Assembly: GCF_004379255.2 (NCBI RefSeq)
Contig: NC_056050.1
Span: forward strand, 558,001 to 622,000
DNA length: 64,000 nt
From: Salvia splendens
Lineage: Eukaryota; Streptophyta; Magnoliopsida; Lamiales; Lamiaceae
Direction of reading: 5' to 3'
A program made the position numbers and the translations under genes. The notes beneath the pieces are model-generated. The model worked only from the letters and a program-made list of their open reading frames with translations, searched no databases and was not told where the DNA came from. This document shows, piece after piece, positions 46,590 to 57,243 of the stretch. Every line of letters starts with the position of its first letter. Positions within the stretch are counted from its first letter, which is position 1.

Positions 46590-49500
46590 ATGACCGAAGT
46601 CATACATGAGCCGAACTCGATGACAGTTCAGCTGTACGAAGACGATCCATCCAGAACGGTTAAGATCGGCTTCGCTGGAACGCCTCTACTTCGGGAAAAA
46701 ACCATCCAGCTCCTCAAGGAGTACAAAGACGTCTTTGCATGGTCTCCGTTGGACATGACCGGAGTGCCCCCCGAGGTAATCACTCATCGTTTAAATATTG
46801 ATCCTTCGGTCCGGCCGATAAAACAGAAGCAAAGACTCTTTGCGGCAGAACGAAGTCAAGTCATCCATGACGAAGTCCGTCAATTATTGAAGGCGGATGT
46901 GTTATTCGAAGTGAAGTACCCTTCGTGGGTGGCCAATCCTGTCATGATCAAGAAAAAGGAAGGAGGATGGCGGATGTGCATAGATTTCACCGATCTAAAT
47001 AAGCACTGTCCCAAAGATTGCTATCCCCTTCCGAACATAGATAAAAAAGTAGAAGCTCTGATAGGCTTTGAAATTTTTTGTTTTCTTGATCTATACAAAG
47101 GATACCATCAGGTTTTAATGGATGAGATTGACGCTTCAAAGACAGCCTTCATTACTGATTTCGGCATTTTCGCTTATAAAAAGATGCCATTCGGTTTAAA
47201 GAATGCCGGAGCCACTTATCAAAGGATGGTAGACAAGCTTTTTCGGCACCTGATTGGAAAGGAGGTCGAAGTGTATGTTGACGATATAGTCGTCAAGAGC
47301 AAAAGCACCTCGGAGTACGAGCACAACCTCAAGTCCACTCTCAACGTGCTCAAGAAAGCCAACCTCAAACTTAATCCCCAAAAGTGTACCTTTTTGGTAG
47401 ATTCGGGAAAGTTTCTGGGTTGTTGGGTTTCAAAAGACGGACTCAAGGCAAACCCCTCAAAAGTTCAAGTCGTTCAGAACATGGCAATGCCGAAGTCCAT
47501 ACATGACGTGCAAAGGCTAACCGGATGTCTAGCCGCACTGAGTCGATTCCTTTCCCAAGCTGCCGAAAAGCAACTGCCGTTCTTCAAGGTGTTGAAAAAG
47601 GCACCAAAGTTCGAGTGGGGAGCCGAGCAGAAAAAGGCCTTTGACGAGCTTAAAAGTTATCTAGCCGAGCTTCCTATTCTCTCAGCTCCAGCCGAAGCCG
47701 AAGTACTATTCTTATACTTAGCGGCATCGGATCAAACCATCAGCGCGGTGCTTGTACGAGAAGAAGGCCTAAAGCAGTTTCCCATCTATTTTACAAGCCG
47801 AGCATTAAGAGGTCCAGAAACAAGGTATCAACCTCTGGAAAAAATTGCTCTGGCGTTAGTAAATGCAGCAAGGAGACTGCGGCCATACTTCTATGCTCAC
47901 AAGGTATGCGTCTTAACCGATCTACCTCTTCGGCAAGTTTTGACCAAGCCAGAAGCATCAGGCAGAATCGCCAAGTGGGCTATAGAGTTGGGAGAGCACA
48001 CAATTGAATATCTACCTCGGAAAGCCATCAAGGGACAAGCCTTGGCAGATTTTCTTGCAGAAGCGAAGTTCGATCAAGCAATTCCTGTTATTGCCGAACA
48101 GAAGAATTCTGCCAATGCCGAACTAGCACAGCCCTTGGAATCCGAAGTAGAGCCGCCGGACTGCTGGAGCGGATTCGTAGATGGAGCTTCAAACAAGATG
48201 GGAAGTGGAGCTGGTATTTTACTTGTCGCTCCCGACGGACACGAGGTAACCTACTCACTTCGTTTCCTATTCCCCACTACTAATAATGAAGCCGAGTACG
48301 AAGCCCTCCTGGCCGGACTCCAGTTAGCGCAAAGTCTACTCGTCAAATCTCTCAAAGTCCATTGTGATTCACAAGTCATAGTAAATCACATGTTGGGTAC
48401 AAGTGAAGCCCGTGACGAGAGAATGAAGAAGTATTTGGACAAAGCGCAAAGCATCAGCCGAAGTTTCTCCTATTTTCGGATAATCCGCATTCCCAGAGCG
48501 GAAAATAGCCGAGCAGATACCTTAAGTAAGTTGGCCTCAGATCCGAGCTCAAAGGCGGAAGAATCAATGCATCGAAGCATTGATGAAGCCGAGGTACATT
48601 CTGTATCCAGCTCGCCGAACTGGATGACGCCGATCTTGCAGTATCTGGATCAAGGACAATTGCCCGAGGATAAGAGAGAAGCTCGGAAGATCACGTGCCG
48701 AGCACTTCGGTACGAACTTCATGAAGGATTCCTCTTTAGAAAGTCTTACCTCCAGCCGTTATTGCGGTGCGTAGGACCAGAAGAGACGGACTACATCCTC
48801 AGAGAAGTTCATGAAGGATCGTGCGGTAGCCACATCGGAGCCAGAGCTTTAGCTAAAAAAGTTCTGAGATGGGGATATTATTGGCCAACCATGGTACAAG
48901 AGGCAGTGCAGCTCGTCAAGAAGTGTACGAAGTGCCAAATTCATGCAAATGTCCCAAGGATGCCGCAGACCGATCTATACACTATGCAAAGCCCTTGGCC
49001 TTTCATGCAATGGGGCATAGACATAGTGGGACCACTTCCTCAAGCTCCTCGGCAAATGAAATTCCTTATCGTTGCCGTGGACTACTTCACGAAGTGGGTG
49101 GAGGCTGAACCATTAGCTACGATAACGAGCTCAAAGGCATTGGACTTCGTCTGGAAGAACATAGTGTGCCGATTTGGCATACCCCACATCCTCATCTCGG
49201 ATAATGGGACTCAGTTCACCGACAAGACGTTCAAGAATTGGTGCCAAGAGCTGAACATTCAACAGCGGTTCACTTCGGTCTCCCATCCCCAAGCAAACGG
49301 ACAAACGGAAGTAACGAACCGGATTCTGGTGAAAGGGTTAAAAGCTCGGTTAGAACAAGCCAAAGGACAATGGGTAGAAAATCTCCCTCAAGTCCTATGG
49401 TCCTACCGAACTACACCCAAAACCTCCAACGGTGAAACTCCGTATAGCCTGGTGTACGGCACTGAAGCCGTAATTCCGGTGGAGATCAGCGTACCCAGTC

Positions 49501-49853
49501 CCCGAACTCTAAATTTCTCCTCAGAAATGAATGACGACGGACTGAGAGCAGAACTAGATCTCGCCGAAGAAAGAAGAGAATTGGCGTGCATAAAAGCAGC
49601 CAAGTATAAGGAGCAAGTAGCCCGGTATTATAACCAAAGGGTGAAAAAGCTTCAATTTCAAGTGGGAGATCTCGTCTTGAGAAACAACGAAGTAAGCCGA
49701 GCAGAAAAGCTGGGCAAACTCGAACCCACCTGGGAGGGTCCATATCGGGTGTCCGAAGTCCTCGGCAAAGGGTCTTATAAACTGACTCACATGTCAGGAG
49801 AACAAGTACCCCGAACATGGCACATCTCCAACCTCAAGAAGTTCCACTTGTAA
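46590..49853 (+). CDS. pol: pol polyprotein: RT, RNase H, second RNase H, integrase
   Basis: The frame copies the element RNA into DNA and inserts it into chromosomes. Reverse transcriptase covers about 80-300 with the YVDD catalytic box at 229-232. A Ty3-type RNase H follows (LYLAASDQTISAVLV, about 375-490). The Tat-specific second RNase H begins FVDGASNKMGSGAG with catalytic Asp 531 and NNEAEYEALLAGLQLAQ. Integrase has an HHCC finger (CTKC), the core WGIDIVGPLP, DNGTQFTD and PQANGQTEVTN (DD35E), and ends in a GPY-type module (WEGPYRVSEVLGKGSYKL). There is no chromodomain. The first Met is 27 bases past the UAG in the same frame, so translation most likely arrives by readthrough. No internal break is seen. 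Confidence 0.94.
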   Translation: MTEVIHEPNSMTVQLYEDDPSRTVKIGFAGTPLLREKTIQLLKEYKDVFAWSPLDMTGVPPEVITHRLNIDPSVRPIKQKQRLFAAERSQVIHDEVRQLLKADVLFEVKYPSWVANPVMIKKKEGGWRMCIDFTDLNKHCPKDCYPLPNIDKKVEALIGFEIFCFLDLYKGYHQVLMDEIDASKTAFITDFGIFAYKKMPFGLKNAGATYQRMVDKLFRHLIGKEVEVYVDDIVVKSKSTSEYEHNLKSTLNVLKKANLKLNPQKCTFLVDSGKFLGCWVSKDGLKANPSKVQVVQNMAMPKSIHDVQRLTGCLAALSRFLSQAAEKQLPFFKVLKKAPKFEWGAEQKKAFDELKSYLAELPILSAPAEAEVLFLYLAASDQTISAVLVREEGLKQFPIYFTSRALRGPETRYQPLEKIALALVNAARRLRPYFYAHKVCVLTDLPLRQVLTKPEASGRIAKWAIELGEHTIEYLPRKAIKGQALADFLAEAKFDQAIPVIAEQKNSANAELAQPLESEVEPPDCWSGFVDGASNKMGSGAGILLVAPDGHEVTYSLRFLFPTTNNEAEYEALLAGLQLAQSLLVKSLKVHCDSQVIVNHMLGTSEARDERMKKYLDKAQSISRSFSYFRIIRIPRAENSRADTLSKLASDPSSKAEESMHRSIDEAEVHSVSSSPNWMTPILQYLDQGQLPEDKREARKITCRALRYELHEGFLFRKSYLQPLLRCVGPEETDYILREVHEGSCGSHIGARALAKKVLRWGYYWPTMVQEAVQLVKKCTKCQIHANVPRMPQTDLYTMQSPWPFMQWGIDIVGPLPQAPRQMKFLIVAVDYFTKWVEAEPLATITSSKALDFVWKNIVCRFGIPHILISDNGTQFTDKTFKNWCQELNIQQRFTSVSHPQANGQTEVTNRILVKGLKARLEQAKGQWVENLPQVLWSYRTTPKTSNGETPYSLVYGTEAVIPVEISVPSPRTLNFSSEMNDDGLRAELDLAEERRELACIKAAKYKEQVARYYNQRVKKLQFQVGDLVLRNNEVSRAEKLGKLEPTWEGPYRVSEVLGKGSYKLTHMSGEQVPRTWHISNLKKFHL

Positions 49854-50100
49854 GAGACAAAAGTCCGGTCAGTCCGTCTCGTGTCTAGTTCGGTCATAGG
49901 GGTATGTGTTTTTATTTGTTTGTTTCTTACTTGCACCTCTTGTCGTTTTATAAAAAGTTTAAAGTTTTTTCTTTCGTCTTTTTCATTTTTTCTCTATGTG
50001 TTTTGTCTCTATGTGCTTGTCGTCTCTTACAAATGGTACCAAGGTATATCGTTCTTTAAAGACTGATCCCCTTTTTAGATCGATTATTAAAGACTATTGT

Positions 50101-50480
50101 GAGTCCAAGCTTCTAAGGAGGATATAAGACCACAAGTCAGCTTAACAAGCAGTCCGTCTGAAACGAACTGCAATAAGCCAACGATTGTGAGTCCAAGCTT
50201 CCAAGGAGGATACAAGACCGCAATTCAGCTTAACAAGCACTTCGTCTGAAACGAACTGCAATAAGGGAAAGTCCGATCCACGCGATAAACCTCGCCGAAT
50301 TAGGACGACCAAGTTCAGTCAAAGAAGTTTACCTCATAAGACCGGGGACGACCATGTCTGGTCAAAGAGGTTTACTGCATAAGACCACTTCGGTTAACTG
50401 GGAAAGTCCGATCCACGCGATAAAACTCGCCGAATTAGGACAAGGGAAAGTTCGATCCCGGCGACAAAAATCGCCAAATT
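50101..50480 (+). repeat. short direct repeats downstream of pol
   Basis: A unit of about 80 bp (GAGTCCAAGCTTC... to AACGAACTGCAATAAG) occurs twice (from 50101 and 50189). A unit with AAAGTCCGATCCACGCGATA occurs twice with a third diverged copy near 50446. They form the spacer between pol and the antisense gene. Confidence 0.75.
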
Positions 50481-50491
50481 AGAACACAAAC

Positions 50492-50740
50492 CAAGTCTGG
50501 TCAAAGATGTTTATTTCATCAGACCAAAGACGAGTCCGGTCAAAGATGTTTATTTCATCAGACCAAAGACGAGTCCGGTCAAAGATGTTTATTTCATCAG
50601 ACCAAAGACGAGTCCGGTCAAAGATGTTTATTTCATCAGACCAAAGACGAGTCCGGTCAAAGATGTTTATTTCATCAGACCAAAGACGAGTCCGGTCAAA
50701 GATGTTTATTTCATCAGACCAAGGACCAAGTTCGGTCAAA
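50492..50740 (+). repeat. 39-bp minisatellite, about six copies
   Basis: The unit containing GTCAAAGATGTTTATTTCAT and CAGACCAAAGACGAGTCCG recurs every 39 bp with essentially no variation; edge copies are diverged. Because 39 is divisible by three, both strands stay open through it. It lies just past the 3' end of the antisense gene. Confidence 0.88.
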
Positions 50741-50901
50741 GAAGTTTACTTCATAAGACCGAGGACAAGTACGATGAAATTTTTTCGCTAAGCTGTAAAT
50801 ACAGTGTTAGAAGCGAAAACAAAATTTCATTTTTCAAATCTTGTTCGGCATACAACTCAGCTACCCTACAAAATGGCGTTACGCTATTACAAAGGACTAT
50901 T

Positions 50902-53749
50902 CTACTGTCCAGGGTTGCTGAAGTTAAGCCACCTATCTGCAAAATCCTCTGGAAGCCGAGTTCGGTTGTTCCGAGCAGATGAAGAATAAGCAGGTCGACG
51001 AGATGCTATCCTCGACCCAACGCCTCTTCCCCGAGCCCGAGAAGTCCTAACACCTCGGCGATGAAGAGTCTCTGCAATAATCATCTGCTGATCTTGCTCG
51101 CTCATAGTCACAACTCCTCGGCGAATGTCAGTCCGTCCCTGTCTTGACGATTCCGGTTGCTCCTGAGCCCGTTCTCGTCTTGACGTTTCCGGCTGTTCCG
51201 GAGTTCGTTGATGACTGGAAGTAGGATTTTGAACAAGGGAACCAGAGGCTTGATCTGGAGTGCGAGCATCTGTTGGCACGACATGCCGAAGGAATCTTTC
51301 TATGGAGGGGCGCCGAGAAAGAACAATGTCGTACCGAGAAGCCCAGCGCCGTAATGATTTCACAACTTGTTGGCAAGCCGAGCTCTCCAGCGCATTGTCC
51401 CTCCGGAGTACATGATATTCCTCCCACAGTTCGTCAACTCGACTCTGAACATCTGATATGGTCAAGCCCCCGCGCACACGGATGTAATCCTCGTACGCAG
51501 TCCTCTCAGCAATGGTCGTATTCAGCTCGGCCTCCAGATCCTTCTTATCGGACTCTAAGTCCTTATTATCGGCCTCCAGCTTCACTAAACGAGCCAGAAG
51601 CTCGTCATTCTTCGTCTGATCGGCTATAGCTCTTTTCTCAGCTTCGTCTAAAGCCGAAGAGTACAGCCGTTTCCAGTGAAGTATCTCCATCTCCTTGAGT
51701 ACAAAGCAGCTATATTAGTTCGGCAGATGTACCGAGCAGATAGTAAAATACTACAGGAATAAAGGCGAGTACGAAAAGCTATACGAAGACAAGTGTAGAG
51801 AATTTTTCATTCACAAGGAAAATTTTTTACACTAGGGGGGCTTCAAGGCCATTTTACAAGGAAGAAACTAGACTAAGAGAAGGGAGACGAAATCATACTT
51901 CGCCAGCTTCGTCTCCGGCTCCTTGGTCTGGTTCAGCTTCTTTCTCCTGAACTACCTCAGCCTCGGCCTCGTCTCCTGCCGGCCTCGCCTCCGCCTCCTG
52001 ATCGGCCTCCTTCTCCGGATGCCCGGCCCGCTCGACTTCGGCCTCCAGCTCCAGCGGCTCGGCCTCACCCTCTCCGTTGTAAGTCGAAGCGGGTGAAACG
52101 GGTCCCACGGAGGCAAAGATAGCCTCCAGGTTCTCGTCCCGATCAGCTCGACAACTCCGGACTCGGTCTGCAGAAAGCAGGACCGAGGATGAAGCGAGCT
52201 CCTCAAGGAGCGGCAGATTCTGAAGCCGAGCTGCTATCTCTCGGCTGTACAGAGGCAGCACGACGTCGGCCCCCTGCTCGCCCTTATCGGCAATTAGCCT
52301 TACCAGGCTACCGACAAAGGCCGAGAACTGGCTGCTCAAAAAGAGTTTCTCCGTGTAAACACGGAGAGCCTCCCCTTGGGCAACCACGGCAGCAGCATCG
52401 CTCCGCTTCGCCTGCTCTCGCTGGATGACGAGCTGGTTTTTGGCAAACTGAGCTTCATCCTGGGCCGAAATCCTAGCAGCTCTGGCCTTCTCAAATTTAG
52501 CCTCAGCCTGTTCGGCCCGATGACAAGCAGCCGCCAACTTCCTCTGCATCTCGGCATAGTCATTGGACGCTTTGGAGAGTTCGACGGCGACGAGCTTGGA
52601 GAGCATATCGTTCCTCTGAAAATGGATAAGGAAAAAAGTCAACAGAGGGCACCAAAAATACAGGACAGAAGCCAGGCCAAAGAATCAAGAAGACAATTCA
52701 CCTCGGCGAAGTCCGTGGGCCATAAAAATGGCTCACAGATATGCTCCGAAGGAGGCGCCAAGACCACGTCTTTCTCTGGCGCTCTCGGGGGCTTCTGGGT
52801 CCTCCCCTTCCTACTTGCCGAAGTCGACTCCGGCTTCTTTGGACCCGAAGAGGTCTTTTGCCTCTTCGGATTCTTCTCGGCATCAGGCGCCGAGCTGGTA
52901 GCCTTCTCTTTCTCCGGCTCCTCAAGCTCGGAGGACTTTCGGATAGCCTTATTCAGCATGAACACTGCCAAAAAGCAAGAAAACAAGGTTAGTTTTCTTC
53001 GTTAAAGCAGTAGAGCATAAAGATAAAGAGAAATCCTCACCCTCGGCCTCTTCGTCCGAAGACGAGATATTGAACACGAGGTCGCCCTTGACGAGCTCAG
53101 TTTCCGAATACTGTTTCCTAATCATAGGAATCTTATTGAGCTCGCCCTCGAGCTCGGCCAACGGTTCTAACCGAGGATGGGGAATCACGGACTTCGGCCT
53201 TCTCCAAGGAAAGCCCGGAGCCGAAGTCCTATTATAAAAAAAGAAACGGTTTTGCCATTTCGGCCACTTGGTTTTGCAGAAGGCCCTAAAAGGCTGTAAG
53301 GGGATCAAGTAAAACCAAGATCCCTTCCTTTTAAACTGGAAAAAATTAAGGATTGCCCTCAGAGACAGATCCTTATCTAGCCTACGCAGTTCGGCAGCAA
53401 AAGCCGATAAGTGCCTCCAAGAGTTCGGAGTCACCTGACCTAAAGGGAGTTGAAAAAAATCAAGAAGCTCTACAAAAGGTGGGGGAAGAGGAAAACGAAG
53501 CCCGCATTCTAAGCAGGCTTCGTAAACGGTGGCATAACCCTCCGGCGGGTCGTTAGCCCTATGATCATCGTCGGGAACCACCGCCTTCCCCCCAGGTAAA
53601 AAATATTTCTCGTGAAGGGATATCACAGTATCCTTACTCAAGATACTGTGAAAATACTCTACGGTCTTCTCCCCGGATTCTTTCCGGCTAGAAGACCCCT
53701 TATCCCCTTTCCTACCGCTACCCGACACCGAAGAAGAAGAAGAAGACAT
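50902..53749 (-). CDS. antisense four-exon gene in the Tat element ('putative gypsy type transposon' family)
   Basis: Exons 53749-53041, 52964-52702, 52615-51899 and 51693-50902 join through GT-AG introns of 76, 86 and 205 bp with all phases agreeing, giving 826 residues. After a Ser-rich N-terminus (1-25), residues about 30-180 carry the domain annotated as putative gypsy-type transposon: EKYFLPGGKAVVPDD, ECGLRFPLPPPFVELLDFF, then RKGSWFYLIPLQPF and the aromatic stretch TKWPKWQNRFFFY. The middle is basic and Ser/Pro-rich (likely nuclear). Exon 3 is an Ala/Glu-rich coiled coil with an acidic tail, and exon 4 starts with another coiled coil (ARLVKLEADNKDLESDKKDL) and ends Arg-rich. The function is unknown; additional antisense ORFs before the 3' LTR are known in Tat elements. 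Splicing is inferred from the sequence. A minus-strand TATA-like TAAATAT near 53871 could be its promoter. Confidence 0.8.
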
Positions 53750-54062
53750 TTTTCTTACTTTTTGAAAGTGAAGAAAGTCTGAAGAAGCTCTTGAAAGCGG
53801 AAGAAAATTTCTCGAGAAAGAGAGTATAGAAGACGCAACAGCAAAGGTGTTCAAATGAGGAAGAAAGAGCATATTTATCAGATTCGGCGAAGATTTCAAA
53901 ATCGTCGCACCGTTTCGAATCCCACCTTTTCAGGATTCAACGGCCGGATTTTACTGTCGCATTTAATGCAGTCACATGCAAGGCACGTCCCCTGACGTCA
54001 GCCTCCCCCGTACCTTTATCCAGAATGCCGAAGTGACTCGCTTCGCCGAAGTGATTCACTTC

Positions 54063-54080
54063 GTCTTTCGGGGGGGGTAG
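54063..54080 (+). other. polypurine tract
   Basis: A run of nine or so G followed by TAG directly precedes the 3' LTR and is the expected second-strand primer. Confidence 0.75.
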
Positions 54081-54696
54081 TGATGGGGTACGGACTAAAC
54101 AAGCCCAACAGCAATGACGGCCCATCAGCCCGAAGCCCAAGGAAGAGTATGAGTTCGGCATGACCAAAGAGTTCGGATGAGTTCGGCATTACCAAAGAGT
54201 TCGGCCTCAGCCTACAGCTCGGTAAAAGCCAACCAATCAAGCTCTGCTCTCAGGTCGGCATCAAGCTCTACTCTCAGATCGGCAACCAAAGCAGTTCGGT
54301 CTCAGTATTCGACCGAACAAGGAGTTAGTGGACCCATGCAGGATTTCCACAACTTCCAACACACCCACTACCACGTGGCGTCAACTCAGGCCACGATCTT
54401 AGGCCATGACCTACACGACATCCACGACCTAGAGTGATGATGTAAGCCACGATCTTAGTTCAATGTATAAATAGAACTTAGATCTGGTAGAAAAGGGTTG
54501 GAATCTCTCTAGAGAAATAATCATATAGCAAGTCTGTGTTGTAAGCTGTAATTCGCAGATCAAGCAATACAAACCTGCCCCCATTTCTCCCCGTGGATGT
54601 AGATTTACCTCAGTAAATCGAACCACGTAAAATTCTGTGTCATAATCTTCATTCTCTACCAGCATTTATTAACATCAATAATTCGCGGATTCATCA
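54081..54696 (+). repeat. 3' LTR of the complete Tat element
   Basis: It has the same length (616 bp) and, by eye, the same sequence as 43756-44371; the offset between the copies is constant at 10,325. Its TATA box is at 54466-54474, and it could drive transcription into the downstream region. Confidence 0.95.
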
Positions 54697-54701
54697 CATA
54701 T

Positions 54702-57243
54702 TTGTTTTAGTTAATTAAAAATAAATCAAAATAATATCAATCGTTCATTGTGGCAATGATAGGTCGCTGTTATCTTGAAAGTTTGAACTCAAAATAGTAA
54801 AATTAGCTATAATTTCAAGGTGATATTAATTATTGTATATTTATGTTGGTGTATTTTCTATTTTTGGCTTCTCTGTGTCTAATCTTTGTGGTGGAAGAGA
54901 TTGGCGAATATAACTTTGATTTTGTTTTAGTGTATACATCTCATTATATTTGCTACAATGATTATATGGATGGACTTTGATGATTTCGTTATTTTTCGTT
55001 GTTAAATCTATTTTGAACTACTGGCCTATATTATTTCCAATGTTTGATGCTAATCTAATAAATTTACCTCCTTTTGAATTAAATTAATTCTTTAAAATGA
55101 AATAGAAACAAATATAAACATAATACTAGCCACCACTAATGATATCTTAGTACTCAATTGTTGTTATTATTATTAGTTAATCATAAGCTAATTATAATCA
55201 AATGGCACGTCCTCCTCAAGATTCTTGCTTTTTGGCTGCTTAAGACACAACCACAAACTTTCCCCATATACTCCCTCCGCTTTCAAAAAATAGAAACGAC
55301 CCAAAATGGAAATAATTGTTATTTATAAAAAAGAAAGGTAGTAAATCATTGCCTATTTTTGGCTAATTGCAATTTATGTGTGAAATTATAACTCTTAAAT
55401 TAAAATATATTTTCTCTGTCCATCCCATGTCCATCCCAAGTAAAGTGAGGAGTTTTTCCTTGAAGATATCTCAAATTAAGTGAGACATTTCCTCTAATAG
55501 AAATGTTAGGAAAATTAATTGCAGTTTAATGGAAAAATTAAGTGAGAGGTATTATTATTATTATTATTAATTTATTATTATTATTAATTTATTATTATTT
55601 AAATCCTGCCCTAATTATCAATCAAATGGCATGTCCTTATCAATAGACTCGCTTTTTGGCTGTTTAAGACGCGATGACAAATATCACCAAAGAAATCATT
55701 GCCTAATCTTTTGGCTAATTGCATTTTAGTCCTTACGCTATGAATAATGGCAAAAAGGCTCTTCAAAAGAAGAAAAAAGGTCATATTTATCATTTATAGA
55801 GAATGTTCATTTTGATTGTAAGCACTAGAGGTTAAATAGGAAAATATGGGGAAAATGTCAAATATGTTTCGATAAAAAAATATGGATCTTTCAAAAAAAG
55901 ATTGATTTGTACCCAACCTTTGTTATTGTAATAAAATTGTCCTAACTATATTGTGGAGATTTTGATATACTTACCTATCTTGAGAGACTAAACTGCAAAT
56001 ATCACTAATTTTTTTTTGTCATTTCTCCCCACCTTAAAACAGGCTGATCTCTAATATGTTATGTAATTTCTGTTACATACAACTATTCATGTTATAAAAA
56101 TTCTAGCTTGATGACAAAAACCTCCATATCTTGTGTTTGTTAGCCTTCTCTCTCTTGTCTATTGTATCATCATTTAGCTCCACTTAAATACTTCCATTTC
56201 CATCAAAAAACCCCAAAATAAAGAAGAAAAAAGGAACAGAACAATCCCATGTTAGCGCCTAAAAACTGTTTCTTTTTCCTTGGTGGGAAACTTGTGATTT
56301 TTCCAAGAATTTGCAACTCTCTTTTTTCCTTTCTTTTCCATCTCTTTTTGTGTAACCCTTTTTTTTGTGTTTTTCTTGAAACAACAGAGGAAGCTGCTGC
56401 ATGCTTTTCTTGGACTGAGAAAGATTTGATCTTTATTTGGAGCTCTATTTCTCTCCCTGAGAAAATCTTGAAACTTTTGCAGGTTTGTTTAGTTTTATGT
56501 AGTTTTTGCATGTTTTCTTTGTATAAGTGTGTGTGTATGAGAGAGAGAAGCTGCATATATGCATCTTTATATACCATATGTATGATTCTTGGTTGTTGGC
56601 CTAATAAAAATTGATTCTTGATTGTTGGCCTCAAAAAGAGAAGATGATCTCGAGCAAGATGAGGCCTTTATGCATTGAATGAATCAAGAATCATGGATTG
56701 AAATATCCCTTTTTGAGTTATATTGATTGATCTTTGATTAATCATTACTATTTGTTAAAGATAAGGATCCCAGAATAGCTTCTTGATTAGTATTTTAGTT
56801 GGTGAAAAAACCAAGTTTTTTTTTCATTTCCTTCACTTGAGTTGCTTGAAAGGTAGCTTTGCTCTCTCTCTCTCTCTACTTAGTTGTAATCCATAATTAG
56901 ATTGAAAGTTGACATCTTAACACAATCTCTCTCTCTCTGGTTTAAGAACATTCTGTATCCAATTATTGCTCAATAAATTAATCACTCTTGTCATATGCTA
57001 GCACCCTTATAGAATTTTAAAATAATTGCACTTCTTAGAATAGTACTACTCCTCATTTAGCAAAAAAATAAAAATTCAATTTAATCTGACCTCATTTATT
57101 TGGTGCAGTGTTGATGTCTGCTTGTGATTGTACTGATCTGCTCAAGCCCATGTCAACAATAATAGAGATATACACAGACTGGAATCCTTGTCCCCTGATG
57201 TGAAAAGACCATCCTGCCCCTCCACAAAAATTCCACTAAAAAA
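54702..57243. other. gene-free upstream region and probable 5'UTR of the CEPR2-like gene
   Basis: The left part is AT-rich with a TTA microsatellite at about 55552-55598 and two diverged copies of a segment with TCAAATGGCA and CTTTTTGGCTG (from 55198 and 55621). CT microsatellites occur at about 56872-56896 and 56924-56940. A 5'UTR intron between 56500 and 57110 is plausible (acceptor-like TTTGGTGCAG at 57099-57108), but I cannot prove it. Confidence 0.5.

Larger units (their letters stand above)
43756..54696 (+). mobile_element. complete Ty3/gypsy Tat-lineage LTR retrotransposon
   Basis: The element is 10,941 bp. It has 616-bp LTRs at both ends, a 5-bp target duplication CATAT (43751-43755 and 54697-54701), a primer-binding site and a purine tract. 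Gag-protease (44448-46562) and pol (46590-49853) follow, then a repeat-rich 3' region and an antisense spliced gene (53749-50902). The order RT, RNase H, second (archaeal-type) RNase H, integrase and the absence of a chromodomain place it in the Tat lineage. All frames are open and the LTRs look identical, so it inserted recently and may be active. Confidence 0.96.

Noticed and set aside
50492..50740. Regular short repeats resembling a CRISPR array
   Set aside because: The copies are contiguous 39-bp units without variable spacers, in a plant retrotransposon; it is a minisatellite.
52376..53005. Plus-strand 209-codon ORF in the 3' region of the Tat element as an env-like gene
   Set aside because: It overlaps antisense exons 2-3 and has no signal peptide, membrane anchor or continuity with pol; the antisense reading with matched splice phases explains the region better.
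56249..56614. 121-codon ORF upstream of the CEPR2-like gene
   Set aside because: Phe/Cys/Leu-rich reading of a pyrimidine-rich leader; no domain, probably untranslated sequence.
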